This document shows positions 29,194 through 38,500 of a stretch of DNA of 64,000 bases, piece by piece. The first letter of the stretch is position 1, and the number at the start of each line of letters is the position of its first letter. The translations under genes were made by a program, and so were the position numbers. Source of the stretch: Dendrophyllia cribrosa (Eukaryota > Cnidaria > Anthozoa > Scleractinia > Dendrophylliidae); NCBI GenBank assembly GCA_024195265.1, contig JAJLRJ010000009.1:365001-429000 (forward strand), in the 5' to 3' direction. The notes beneath the pieces are model-generated. The model did no database searches. It was not told where the DNA came from and worked only from the letters and a program-made list of their open reading frames with translations.

Positions 29194-29884
29194 ATGAGTT
29201 CTGCCAATGTGCTTCCATCAGCCCCCGAATACAGCGAGACACAACAGCTCTACCCTATGCGTGAGATCACTCAAATTAATGCAGAAGACTTTCGGCTCAA
29301 AAAGATCTCTGACTTGCTGAAGGAGTTGTCTAACGAAGCCGAGCATTACCGTCAGGTCGCAAAGAAATATAAACGAACCCAAGCCTTAGTTCATTACTCG
29401 GCGGTTGGCCTTGGGTCGCTTTCTGTTGGGCTGTCATCAGGGGCCCTAGCCACTGCCTTGACTGGGTTCGGCATTGTTGCAAGCCCCGCACTTGCCGGCG
29501 TTGCCACGCTTTGTGGGCTGTCCTCAGTTGGTTTTACAGCTGCCAACAAACGGTTAGAGCGTAAAGTGACTAAGCATGAGAATATCTACACACTGGCCCT
29601 GGCTAAACGCAACTCTGTCAATGAACTGGTCTCAAAAGCTCTGGAAGACAAGAGGATCAGCGATGCAGAATTCACCATGATTACTCGTGAGGTGGAAAAA
29701 TATCACGAACTCAAAGCTGCAATCAGGGATGGTGTTAAGGCGTAAGGCATCAAAAGACGTTGGCACTCAAACACAAGCTCCAGACATCGAGAAACTCAAA
29801 AAGGAACTTCGCAAGGAAGTCAAACAAGAATTTCAAAAAAAGATACTTCTCGCCGCAGCATCCAAATCCGATTTGAGAGATTAA
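29194..29884 (+). pseudogene. Polinton membrane protein with 3' frameshift
   Basis: ATG at 29194 follows TATATATATACCCACGCC. The first frame (183 codons to 29745) has a polar N-terminus, a helical stretch (ISDLLKELSNEAEHYRQVAK), two Gly/Ala/Leu-rich membrane segments (SAVGLGSLSVGLSSGALATA and ASPALAGVATLCGLSSVGF) and a helical tail. It stops abruptly, while the +1 frame directly downstream (from 29687 to 29884) continues with charged helix (KLKKELRKEVKQEFQKKILL), consistent with a one-base insertion near 29735-29745. The shorter product could still function. Role unknown, probably a virion membrane protein. Confidence 0.55.
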
Positions 29885-29927
29885 ATTCTGGATTGCGGAC
29901 TGCGGACTCTTAGAGCCTCTGGATGGT

Positions 29928-30290
29928 ATGACCTTCGATTATAACGAGCTCTATGGTGGTGATTACAAAATTACAAAAAAAAGAATGCCCACCAAACGCT
30001 ACAACTTCAAAATCTATCTCAACAAACATCTGAAAATTTGTGAACCCTACGTCTGCTTGTCCTATGATGAAATACAACATGCAAATGATTCCTTCAAATT
30101 AATCGAAGAACATCTACCGGAAAGAATCTCTATGCCATTTGTAGCCTATAAAATCTTGGATGCAATTGTACAAAAATATCCACAACGGGATATTGTCAAT
30201 TACTTCCGGCTACAAGTCCCAGAAAAATCACTTTGGAAGCACGAACAAAACTGGAAGACCATGCTTGAAAAGATGGGTCACGTTGAGTGA
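29928..30290 (+). CDS. Small protein, possibly VLTF3-like transcription factor tail
   Basis: 120 residues. The second half (LPERISMPFVAYKILDAIVQ then FRLQVPEKSLWKHEQNWKTM) resembles the C-terminal region of poxvirus late transcription factor VLTF3-like proteins, in which a conserved Trp follows a K-L-x-x-H/D turn. VLTF3 homologues normally have an N-terminal zinc ribbon and are longer; neither is seen, so this may be a truncated or divergent relative, or unrelated. No TATATA motif precedes the ATG. Its 3' end overlaps the convergent gene at 30196-30678 by 95 bp. Confidence 0.45.
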   Translation: MTFDYNELYGGDYKITKKRMPTKRYNFKIYLNKHLKICEPYVCLSYDEIQHANDSFKLIEEHLPERISMPFVAYKILDAIVQKYPQRDIVNYFRLQVPEKSLWKHEQNWKTMLEKMGHVE

Positions 30291-30678
30291 CATTGCCATT
30301 GAAACTTTCGTGAGCACTTGGACCGTCATAGTCTTCCTCGTCATCACTGCCGATGTCTGTATGCAGTAATGCCCACTGTATGCATCTATAAGGCGACATG
30401 CCAGGACAAATGGGTCGGTGTCTGCCCATGTCCACTTCTGGTGAGAAGAGTTCTTGACATTTATCACATGTTTGTGAAGTAAATATAGGGAAATAGCAAT
30501 TGTTTTGCCAGTGATAATGATTTTTTATTGAATGGCATACAGATTTCATCCTGCCTTGATGAATGATCCTTGCAGCCAAGTCACGCTGGAGACTTCTTTC
30601 AGCCAATTCAAGGATGTAATCTTTGATCATGTCTGCCAAATAATCCCAACGGGATTCACCAAAAGCCAGTTGCTCCAT
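30196..30678 (-). CDS. Cys/His-containing small protein (160 aa)
   Basis: The longer frame begins at a TTG, so the ATG at 30678 is preferred; it lies four bases after the exonuclease stop. Contents: a helical N-terminus (SRWDYLADMIKDYILELAER), a possible zinc site CDKCQELF...GRHRPICPG (~75-95) and an acidic stretch DDEEDYDG. The last third is antisense to the 120-residue gene. It may be a zinc-binding regulator translated after the exonuclease. Moderate doubt remains because it lacks its own promoter-like motif. Confidence 0.45.
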   Translation of the reverse strand: MEQLAFGESRWDYLADMIKDYILELAERSLQRDLAARIIHQGRMKSVCHSIKNHYHWQNNCYFPIFTSQTCDKCQELFSPEVDMGRHRPICPGMSPYRCIQWALLHTDIGSDDEEDYDGPSAHESFNGNVTQRDPSFQAWSSSFVRASKVIFLGLVAGSN

Positions 30679-30682
30679 TGGC

Positions 30683-31834
30683 TCAGTTGGGATATAGACT
30701 GGGGTATGTTTCTCCAATTGCCTCCACTTTTGAGTTTAAGAAGGCTTCCAACACGGCACTGTCATCATCCAAATTATTTGGAAAGGTTTTGACAGGGGCG
30801 GTTTGTTGGATGTTTTTCTCTTCAGAGTGTTCTGTTATTTTTTTTCGAAGGCTTGCCAAGCTGTTATGAAAGCGCTCGACTGACCTTTGAATATTATTCA
30901 AAAAGTTTGGTTGCTTTGACGCCCAAATCTCAGTTATATCCAGGAGCTTCCAAGCAAAGACACCCACTGGTTTAGGGCCTTCTGAACCCTCTGCAAAAAA
31001 TACGTTTTGCATATAGTTATAACGCAAAAACTCCTCGTCTTCGTCCTGTTTTCTAAACGACATCCTTACAGCTCCATAACAACACCATATGTCCTTCTCT
31101 GCAATGGAAAACATAATTCTCTCAAATAATTGTTTTGATTTGAGTGAACCGAGATCGATGATTGCCTTTTGATTTCTGATTATCGTCCGTTTGCTTAAAA
31201 AATAACAAACTCCCCACGCAAGTGTTGTGTCACACTTCGTTTTATATTTTTTTCCACCGTTTAGAAACTGATTGTGTTCCAAACTTGGTTCAAGCTGGTT
31301 TAAAGAGCACATTCTAAAATAACCGTCAACAAACAAGCCTTTGTTTACCATGTCACCACTCAAAGCAAGACCTGTTTGTATCTGATCGCTATAATAACTA
31401 GGAATTCTGTTCATAGCTATTTTCCGCTTGAACGGACATTTAAACTCTAACAGGCTTAAGTTGTTATCTTTGTCTAGAAAATATCCGTCTGGGCTGCAAG
31501 TGACCTTTCGATAAAGTGGATGATCTCTTGCTAGATTAAGAGAGATGCTGTAACCAAAAACGGAAACAGAATGTTTTTGCTCAAAATACTTGCGTATAAG
31601 CGGCTCGAACAGATTGCCCCAGGTACAAGCCGCATTGTTGAGCATATTTGTTGGCTGTATTTTCTTCATGAGCAAGCTTTGCCGTGATTCAAACGGCGAC
31701 GATCCTGTCAAGGCAGAGATCTCTGATGCACCAATGGAGTTTTGTCTGGCTCTCACCCAGTCGGCGCTCTTTTGTTTCAGACCAGTGTTTCTCGATTTGA
31801 GAAAGTTCATGAACACTTGCGTTGTCGCCATCAT
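30683..31834 (-). CDS. YqaJ/lambda-type exonuclease (PD-(D/E)XK nuclease)
   Basis: 383 residues from the ATG at 31834, with GTATATC just upstream. Motifs of the YqaJ viral-recombinase/lambda exonuclease family: ARQNSIGASEISALTGSSPF (~32), TCSPDGYFL (~113, the catalytic Asp), LLEFKCPFKR (~128, ExK) and SDQIQTGLAL (~148, the QxQ-type site). These enzymes resect 5' ends of double-stranded DNA to start single-strand annealing recombination. In the element it would process concatemers or repair ends. The start overlaps the stop of the upstream zinc-finger gene as ATGA, indicating one transcript. Intact. Confidence 0.85.
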   Translation of the reverse strand: MMATTQVFMNFLKSRNTGLKQKSADWVRARQNSIGASEISALTGSSPFESRQSLLMKKIQPTNMLNNAACTWGNLFEPLIRKYFEQKHSVSVFGYSISLNLARDHPLYRKVTCSPDGYFLDKDNNLSLLEFKCPFKRKIAMNRIPSYYSDQIQTGLALSGDMVNKGLFVDGYFRMCSLNQLEPSLEHNQFLNGGKKYKTKCDTTLAWGVCYFLSKRTIIRNQKAIIDLGSLKSKQLFERIMFSIAEKDIWCCYGAVRMSFRKQDEDEEFLRYNYMQNVFFAEGSEGPKPVGVFAWKLLDITEIWASKQPNFLNNIQRSVERFHNSLASLRKKITEHSEEKNIQQTAPVKTFPNNLDDDSAVLEAFLNSKVEAIGETYPSLYPN

Positions 31835-32430
31835 TGATATACAAAGGACAGACATTTTTTCAATTGGTAATAACCACTCAACTCCGTTTGAAACGTTACG
31901 AGTGATTTCTTACCACCTGCGATGTAATCCGAAACAAAGCTTAAGTCACGGATGTCGTTTAAAGGATCAAGAGCCTCTAAGCTTTTGTTTTTAAATAGTT
32001 CTTGTTCTTGTTCTTGTTCTTGCTCGTCAAGCCATGCATTCAGCTCATGCCAGCTGACATATGACTTGGCAAAAACATCTCGAACAGCTCTCGGGGGTGC
32101 CGCCACATACGCCTCATTTTTGAGAAGAGCTCGAGGATTTCTTTTCAAAGATGGGCAACCATTTTTTCTGTGTTTGTAAGCTGTTACTTTTGAAACTTCT
32201 CGATTGCAACTGGGGCAAATCACTTTCAGTCGTTTTTCTGTTTTCAGCTTCTTGGAAGAATATTTTTGATGCTCCACGAGTGAGTGGCCCTGTGTGAAGT
32301 TTAAGCCACAATATCTGCAAGGATTATATTCGAATAATCCTTTGTTTTTCGCAAAGACATCATCGCCTTCTTTCAAAGGGATTCCTCTCATGGACAAGAA
32401 CTCAACAGCAGTCATAGCTCTGTTCGCCAT
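31831..32430 (-). CDS. Two-finger zinc protein at the right TIR
   Basis: 199 residues. Two C2H2-like fingers: CRYCGLNFTQGHSLVEHQ (~38-55) and CPSCNREVSKVTAYKHRKNGC (~72-92, C2HC form; longer than 20 only by one residue if counted to the last Cys). A Glu-Gln repeat (EQEQEQEQEL) near 136-146 comes from a TTCTTG repeat. The ATG at 32430 follows TTTATATCGCG just inside the TIR, mirroring the polymerase gene at the other end. Likely DNA-binding regulator or terminal-repeat binding protein; that is inference. Confidence 0.65.
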   Translation of the reverse strand: MANRAMTAVEFLSMRGIPLKEGDDVFAKNKGLFEYNPCRYCGLNFTQGHSLVEHQKYSSKKLKTEKRLKVICPSCNREVSKVTAYKHRKNGCPSLKRNPRALLKNEAYVAAPPRAVRDVFAKSYVSWHELNAWLDEQEQEQEQELFKNKSLEALDPLNDIRDLSFVSDYIAGGKKSLVTFQTELSGYYQLKKCLSFVYQ

Positions 32431-32441
32431 CGCGATATAAA

Positions 32442-32675
32442 CAAGGGTAGGGATTTCTCCAATTGGTTATGTCTCGCTTGCCGTTGCGGGCGGGCTCGGG
32501 AAAAAAACGCATTTGGCCCCTCTTACGGGGTTTGAGGGAGGGTATGCAGAGTAGTTGGTTGGGAGCCAGCTCAAATACCGGTTTTGAAGCCCATAAATAG
32601 CGGTCCGAACGCAGTGAGGACCGCTTATTTTATGGGCTTAAAAACCGGTATTTGACTGGCTCCCAACCAACTACT
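32442..32675 (-). repeat. Right terminal inverted repeat (234 bp) with terminal palindrome
   Basis: Reverse complement of 14917-15149. The outer 126 bases (32550-32675) are the same near-perfect palindrome as at the left end, in the same relative orientation, with an 11-base loop. It ends CCAACCAACTACT, directly followed by the AAAGG target duplication. Confidence 0.95.
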
Positions 32676-34292
32676 AAAGGCATCTATCTAAGTGCTTTAT
32701 TAGCTACCCTATAAAGGCATCTATCTAAGCGCTTTATTAGCTACCCTATTTAAACAAAGGCATCTATCTAAGTGCTTTATTAGCTACCCTATAAAGGCAT
32801 CTATCTAAGCGCTTTATTAACTACCCTATAAAGGCATCTATCTAAGCGCTTCATTAGCTACCCTATAAAGGCATCTATCTAAGTGCTTCATTAGCTACCC
32901 TATAAAGGCATCTATCTAAGTGCTTTATTAGCTTCCCTATAAAGGCATCTATCTAAGCGCTTTATTAGCTACCCTATAAAGGCATCTATCTAAGTGCCTT
33001 ATTAGCTACCCTATAAAGGCATCTATCTAAGCGCTTTATTAGCTACCCTATAAAGGCATCTAACTGAGTGCTTTATTAGCTACTCTATAAAGGCATCTAT
33101 CTAAGCGCTTTATTAGCTACCCTATAAAAGCATCTATCTAAGCGCTTTATTAGCTACCCTATAAAGGCATCTATCTAAGTGCTTTATTAGCTACCCTTTA
33201 AAGGCATCTATCTAAGCGCTTTATTAGCTACCCTATAAAGGCATCTATCTAAGCGCTTTATTAGCTACCCTATAAAGGCATCTATCCAAGCGCTTTATTA
33301 GCTACCCTATAATAAGTGCTTTATTAGCTACCCTATAAAGGCATCTATCTAAGTGCTTTATTAGCTACCCTTTAAAGGCATCTATCTAAGCGCTTTATTA
33401 GCTACCCTATAAAGGCATCTAACTGAGTGCTTTATTAGCTACCCTATAAAGGCATCTAACTGAGTGCTTTATTAGCTACCCTATAAAGGCATCTATCTAA
33501 GCGCTTTATTAGCTACCCTTTTAAGGCATCTATCTAAGTGCTTTATTAGCTACCCTATAAAGGAATCTATCTAAGCGCTTTATTAGCTACCCTATAAAGG
33601 CATCTGTCTAAGTGCTTTATTAGCTACCCTATAAAATTGAAGGCACCTATCTAAGCGCTTTATTAGCTACCCTATAAAGGCATCTATCTAAGTGCTTTAT
33701 TAGCTTCCCTATAAAGGCATCTATCTAAGTGCTTTATTAGCTTTCCTATAAAGGCATCTATCTAAGTGCTTTATTAGCTACCCTATAAAGGCATCTATCT
33801 AAGTGCTTTATTAGCTACCCTTTAAAGGCATCTATCTAAGCGCTTTATTAGCTACCCTATAAAGGCATCTAACTGAGTGCTTTATTAGCTACCCTATAAA
33901 GGCATCTAACTGAGTGCTTTATTAGCTATCCTATAAAGGCATCTATCTAAGCGCTTTATTAGCTACCATTTTAAGGCATCTATCTAAGTGCTTTATTAGC
34001 TACCCTATAAAGGCATCTATCTAAGCGCTTTATTAGCTACCCTATAAAGGCATCTGTCTAAGTGCTTTATTAGCTACCCTATAAAATTGAAGGCATCTAT
34101 CTAAGCGCTTTATTAGCTACCCTATAAAGGCATCTATCTAAGTGCTTTATTAGCTTCCCTATAAAGGCATCTATCTAAGTGCTTTATTAGCTTTCCTATA
34201 AAGGCATCTATCTAAGTGCTTTATTAGCTACCCTATAAAGGCATCTATCTAAGTGCTTTATTAGCTACCCTATAAAGGCATCTATCTAAGCG
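32676..34292 (+). repeat. 37 bp minisatellite, about 43 units
   Basis: Monomer AAAGGCATCTATCTAAGTGC + TTTATTAGCTACCCTAT, with frequent TAAGTGC/TAAGCGC alternation and rarer variants (GCTTCCC, GCTTTCC, AACTGAG). A block is duplicated: the unusual insert AAAATTGAAGG occurs at 33631 and again 450 bases later at 34081, with the same series of variant units after each. The array therefore grew partly by a 12-unit block copy. There are no unique spacers, so it is not CRISPR-like. It ends within a monomer at the Penelope fragment. Confidence 0.95.
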
Positions 34293-34726
34293 ACGATGAA
34301 CCGGGAACTTTTAAATGCGCACGCACACGATGCAACACTTGTTTTTTCATTCATAACGCGGACAAAATAACGGGACCCAAACGATCTATTAAAATCACTG
34401 ATCGTTTCACATGTGCCTCCGTAAATGTTATCTACTGCATAACATGTACTTTTTGCAAAAAGATATACATTGGCGAAACAGGGAGGAGACTGGGCGACCG
34501 TTTTCGCGAACATCTCCGAGACGTTGAAAAAAATGACAAAGACGCATCCAAACCAGTCGCGCGTCATTTCAATCTCACTAACCATTCTAAACAACACATG
34601 ACAATCTGCGGCCTTTCCCTACACCAGGGTAACACAGAAAGCCGTAAAAACGTAGAACAAAAAATCATCTTTCAAATCGGCACTCTCAAACCCCACGGAA
34701 TCAACGAACGCTTTTCATTCAACTAA
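34292..34726 (+). pseudogene. Penelope-like element 3' end: GIY-YIG endonuclease domain
   Basis: An open frame entering from the minisatellite without a start and ending in TAA at 34724-34726. It has CARTRCNTCFF (cysteine motif before the nuclease), VIYCITCTFCKKIYIGETGR (the GIY-YIG-type core with the CxxC..YIGET pattern of Penelope elements), RLGDRFREHLRDV, HFNLTNHSKQHM and a C-terminal LKPHGINERFSFN typical of these elements. The reverse-transcriptase part is missing: 5' truncation at the satellite boundary. In the family the nuclease cuts target DNA. Confidence 0.85.
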
Positions 34727-34814
34727 TTTACATTTGTTTTTCACGTCACCAAATTTCCACCAATAGCGTAGCTTCACCTACTATATTAAACCACACACTA
34801 TCCACAATCCCTTG

Positions 34815-34854
34815 ATTCGCTCCGACGAAGGGCTTAGCGCTCGAAACGTCAGCT
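34815..34854 (+). ncRNA. Hammerhead-ribozyme-like motif in the Penelope 3' tail
   Basis: CCGACGAAGGGCTTAGCGCT followed by CGAAACGTC has the order of a minimal hammerhead core (CUGANGA, stem II, GAAAC, GUC), with C for U at the second core position, which should impair cleavage. Penelope-like elements are known to carry hammerhead motifs near their ends. A related copy lies at 38392-38500 on the minus strand. Confidence 0.5.
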
Positions 34855-34926
34855 TTCTCGAATCTTTTTACGGTGGTTAATTTACCTTATCGACTCAGTC
34901 GATAAAACCAAATTCCTCTGCAGACA

Positions 34927-35950
34927 GTTTCGCTCAATCTCGTACCACAGAGTAGGTGGACTCCTCGGTCTGCGGGTCCGTGAAGCCTACCTGCTGACCA
35001 AGGAGCCCGAAGATGCTGGGTACGAACACACAGTGGTCAAACGAACCGATAAAACTTGAGGGTTACAGTAACTTAAATTTGCAAAGATAATCGAAAATTT
35101 TCAGAAATGACCTTGAGTTTTGCGTTTAAAGTGGAATTCAACATTTCCCAGACCGCTGTGAAGGGTACGAGGTTGGTTTCGCTCGCATGCTAATTTATGC
35201 ATATTCAAATCCACAGACCGTAACAATCGATTGAGTGATTCCATGTCAATATCCGAGCTGATCGTCATGTTAAGTTTATTGCTGATACTTCTGACCACCA
35301 TCCGTGCTGTCACGGCGAACAACAACAGCAAGCAGGCGGCCCAAACTATGGTAAAATGATCTGAGAGTATAAAGATATGAGGGAAGTGGCCATAAGCCTT
35401 CTTAAACGGACCCGCCTTTTTTAGGGGAGGAGTGTGCTGGCTTCGTGCCTAGTAAAACAGTTTTTTTTTCTAGACAGAGTTGGAATTTTTCACGAGCAAC
35501 GCCTTTCTCTTTTTACGTCCCAGTACAATAATTGTCGTTGTCTTCGTTATTGTTGTCTTGAAGCTTTTCCGGTTAACAACTGTTTACTCTTTACTAGCCC
35601 TATTCCCCACCTGGAGGAAAGGAACTAAGCAGCTTGCTCTTTATTATTGTCAGTGCTGCAATTCTCATTTCCAGAGCTACTGCTTTTTAATGTCATTATT
35701 TGTACTCAACCCCAAACCAAGAATTAATCAGTACAGAAGACTAGTACTACTACTCGTCGAAATATTGGCCATTAAATTTTGCGTTATGTTTATTTGCGCT
35801 GTACTCACAAGCCTTGCATTCCCCCAGGGAGATACTCCTACATAAAAATGACGGGGGATTCGTCGGAACTAAAAAATACTAAAAGAAAGATACAAGAATC
35901 TCGTTTTGTGGGCGTGGCTCAAATTCATTTTCGCCCCTAAGAGATACCAA
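34927..35950. other. Intergenic with one possible minus-strand exon (35101-35360)
   Basis: On the minus strand, after a TACTCTCAG acceptor-like site, a frame of about 86 codons begins with a hydrophobic segment (HFTIVWAACLLLLFAVTAR) and runs through SNKLNMTISSDIDMESLNRL. This looks like a membrane helix followed by a loop, but no family is recognised and no second exon was found. The rest shows no gene. Confidence 0.3.
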
Positions 35951-36145
35951 TAGGCCATTTCCGAGTTGCCTGTAGCCTCCCTATCAAAGCGAGGCTAGGT
36001 GCGAAACCTTTCATATGAAAATGAGTTTTCATTCACATTCAAATAAGTTTTATTTGCATGTGAATGAAAACTCATTTTCATATGAAAGGTTTCGCACCTA
36101 GCCTCGCTTTGATAGAGAGGCTAAAGGCAACTCGGAAATGGCCTA
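35951..36145. mobile_element. Foldback MITE, 195 bp, TA-flanked
   Basis: Near-perfect palindrome with arms of about 85 bases: TAGGCCATTTCCGAGTTGCC at the left end and its reverse complement at the right. Centre around 36040-36060. TA at both ends fits Tc1/mariner-type duplication. No coding capacity. Confidence 0.75.
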
Positions 36146-37633
36146 TTCTAAAACAACACATGTAATATTCTGTCATATTTTTCGTCACAGTCACCCTAAA
36201 AAGTACCGCGATAATTCTAACTGTGGTCTTTCTAAGCGGTACCAATCTACAAATATTACCCCCGTAATAGGTACGACCAACACATCCGTCATTTTTATAT
36301 GAGAGTCTCTTCCTGGTGCATTCCACTCGCATTCCATTACCACGAATGATCATAGCGGAGCTTTCGCGGGCCGAAGGCCCGCTGCGGAGCCCCATACTCA
36401 TAGAACCTATGCCCGTCATTTTTCATGGTCATGGCTAGCGGAATGTTTCGCGTCGAGCGAGCGAGCGTGCGTCCGTACACAACATCAGGGATCTTAGCAA
36501 TTTTGAAACCAAAGTGAGGCTTTGTTTTACGCGCGGCTACAAATGTCAGGTCAGCTCGGTAAACACTTCGATGTTTGTCTGTGTTTAGCGGATTTACAGT
36601 CGTTTTTTTTCCTGCATTTCTTTGCGGTTTGCTACTCAAGACAGGGATACTAATTAAGGGATACTCAGAAGCCGCTATAGTGAAAAAAAAAGAGCTTTCA
36701 GTGATAAAATCTTGCTTCGAGGAACTTCATACTTTTTTATCAATGCGGGGCAATATTTCAGAACCGAAGAAGCGGAGAGTATTAACGAATTTCCAAGCAG
36801 TCGAGTGACTTAAAGGTAAAATAAATCACATTTTTCGATGGGAATTTATGTTGATATCAATTTTTGATTGACTTTTCCTTTGTGTTCTCGTTAGTTTTGG
36901 AGACATGTTTATAAAACGCCATCAAATTCAGTCGCGTTGTTATCTTGAATTTCATCGAGGCCAGCTCTGCCTCGATGCGCTATAAATGGTACGTGTTTTG
37001 CTTTAAACATAAAGTAATAGATTTTTTAATAAAATTTTTCAAAAGAAGATTTTGTTGTCCATTTTTATGTGTTTGTTCATTTATTACATAGGTTGAAAAG
37101 CGATTTTATGTAAACAAAACAAAGACTTGGATTTTATAGTTCTAAACATCACTCGCGTCGCCTTATTCAAATCAGCGATCAAATATGTTTGTGTATTTTT
37201 TGCAATTTTGATTTCCAAATCAGTTTCTTAGGCAATTTTTGATACGCAACAGGTGTATTTTATTCGGAAATAAGAAAAAGTTGTTTTTGTGAACTTTTCT
37301 ACGGTCCGGATAAATGTGCTGTGCAGACGGTCGCGTAATACTGTTTTTTTTTTAGAATTGCTAAAATTGAAAGATAGCCCGGTCGTCAATCTAAATTCTT
37401 GTGCTTCCGACCTTTCACCTTAGTTAAGCTTATCATTGGTTTTCTGTTCAGAGAGCTTCGCTGTCAGGCTCAGCCTATCTATATATATTAGTGTTAAGTG
37501 GTCCTCTGCATTTTAAAGTCTGTAACGCACGTATCAGAGATATTCGATACTCGTCAATCATATTTCAGGCTACAATACTGACGTATAAGGCAGAGTTGTA
37601 AGCAAACAGTGTAACTTTCTTGTTTCAAACTAG
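36146..37633. other. Upstream/intron DNA of the CTHRC1-like gene; no gene assigned
   Basis: Contains a GC-rich short inverted piece near 36366-36386 and AT-rich DNA. The exon(s) with the start codon and signal peptide of the collagen-repeat gene should lie here or further upstream; none could be identified with confidence. Confidence 0.4.
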
Positions 37634-37942
37634 CAACCTCCTCCATTCTGCTATGGTGGCATTCCCGGCATGCACGGCAAGCCTGGTTCTGCTGGGGTAC
37701 CAGGTCGTGACGGGCGTGACCGGCGTGATGGCCGTGACGGAGATAAGGGTGACCAGGGAAGGCCGGGTAAAACTGGACCCCAAGGACCCCCTGGTGATAA
37801 AGGTCCTTCCGGTGTTAAGGGAGAGTCTGGAGTCCCAGGTCCTACAGGCCAAAAAGGAGAGCTCGGACCCATGTCTTTTAAGAACTGGAAAGAATGTGCC
37901 TGGAAAAACTTGAATGATCAATCAGACAATGGTCTGATCAAG
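37634..37942 (+). CDS. Collagen exon of CTHRC1-like secreted protein
   Basis: 103 codons in phase 0, entered by an AAACTAG acceptor and left by AAG|GTGAGT. After [10 protein letters not shown] there are about 22 Gly-X-Y triplets (for example [19 protein letters not shown]), then a Cys-containing neck with [20 protein letters not shown], matching the region that follows the collagen stalk of collagen triple helix repeat-containing protein 1. The stalk trimerises; the protein is secreted and in vertebrates acts in matrix and Wnt/PCP signalling. The N-terminal exon is missing from the annotation. An antisense Pro-rich frame here is a shadow. Confidence 0.85.
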
Positions 37943-38184
37943 GTGAGTGGTTATGCATGCGCATAAATTATAAACAGACAATGGTCTGATCAAGGTGAGT
38001 GGTTATGCATGCGCATAAATTATAAACAGACAATGGTCTGATCAAGGTGAGTGGTTATGCATGCGCATAAATTATGAACAGACAATGGTCTGATCAAGGT
38101 GAGTGGTTATGCGTGCGCATAAATTATAAACGGACAATGGTCTGATCAAGGTGAGTGGTTATGCGTGCGCATAAATTATAAATA
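37925..38184 (+). repeat. 52 bp tandem repeat duplicating the splice donor five times
   Basis: Five consecutive 52-base units begin at 37925, 37977, 38029, 38081 and 38133. Each contains the last 18 exon bases (GACAATGGTCTGATCAAG) and the donor GTGAGT. Only the first keeps the collagen exon frame; later ones add 52 bases each and pass a TAA. Splicing therefore has five equivalent-looking donors. Confidence 0.93.
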
Positions 38185-38391
38185 AAACAATTTTTCAAAA
38201 AGACCATCAAACATAACCTTACTGAAACATACCTGTTATAATTTCGTAAAGGATTGCAACTTAGTTGTATATTGTAACTCTACTCACTCGCTCGCTTTAC
38301 CGACTTTCCGGCAAACAAAAGAAAACGCAGGTGAACCGTTCTTTTCTTGGTGAATAGAAGGATAGATGACATAAACGGGTTAAGTTCTATT

Positions 38392-38500
38392 AACTGAGTT
38401 GATAAGGTGAATTGGCCACCGTCAAGAGATTCGAAAGCCTGACGTTTCGAGCGCTATTTGTCAGAGCAAATTAAGGAGTTGTGGCTTAGAAAATTAACAC
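38392..38500 (-). mobile_element. Penelope-like 3' tail remnant
   Basis: Minus-strand copy of the tail seen at 34800-34915: GCTCGAAACGTCAG, then a CGGTGG and TCAACTCAGT segment. No coding part remains. It sits in the intron of the CTHRC1-like gene. Confidence 0.6.

Larger units (their letters stand above)
14917..32675. mobile_element. Polinton/Maverick DNA transposon (virus-like), 17.8 kb
   Basis: Terminal inverted repeats, a protein-primed family B polymerase, a retroviral-type integrase, an A32/FtsK-type ATPase and capsid-type proteins define a Polinton. The target duplication is AAAGG (5 bp, or 6 bp TAAAGG if the terminal T is counted as target). About 18 genes fill it on both strands with little spare DNA. 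Base composition in the left half is visibly more GC-rich than in the host flanks. The polymerase and at least two small genes carry frameshifts, so the copy is unlikely to be autonomous. No adenain/Ulp1-type protease was recognised, unusual for Polintons. It is annotated as an endogenous virus-like element. Confidence 0.95.

Noticed and set aside
14917..32675. Flip-flop (parvovirus-like) isomers of the terminal hairpins
   Set aside because: The two ends have the loop in the same relative orientation, so this copy gives no evidence for hairpin inversion.
32676..34292. Array resembling a CRISPR at first sight
   Set aside because: Units are contiguous 37 bp copies with no unique spacers; this is a minisatellite in an animal genome.
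37625..37921. Antisense Pro/Gly-rich frame over the collagen exon
   Set aside because: Mirror of the Gly-X-Y codons; the sense strand has splice sites and CTHRC1 homology.
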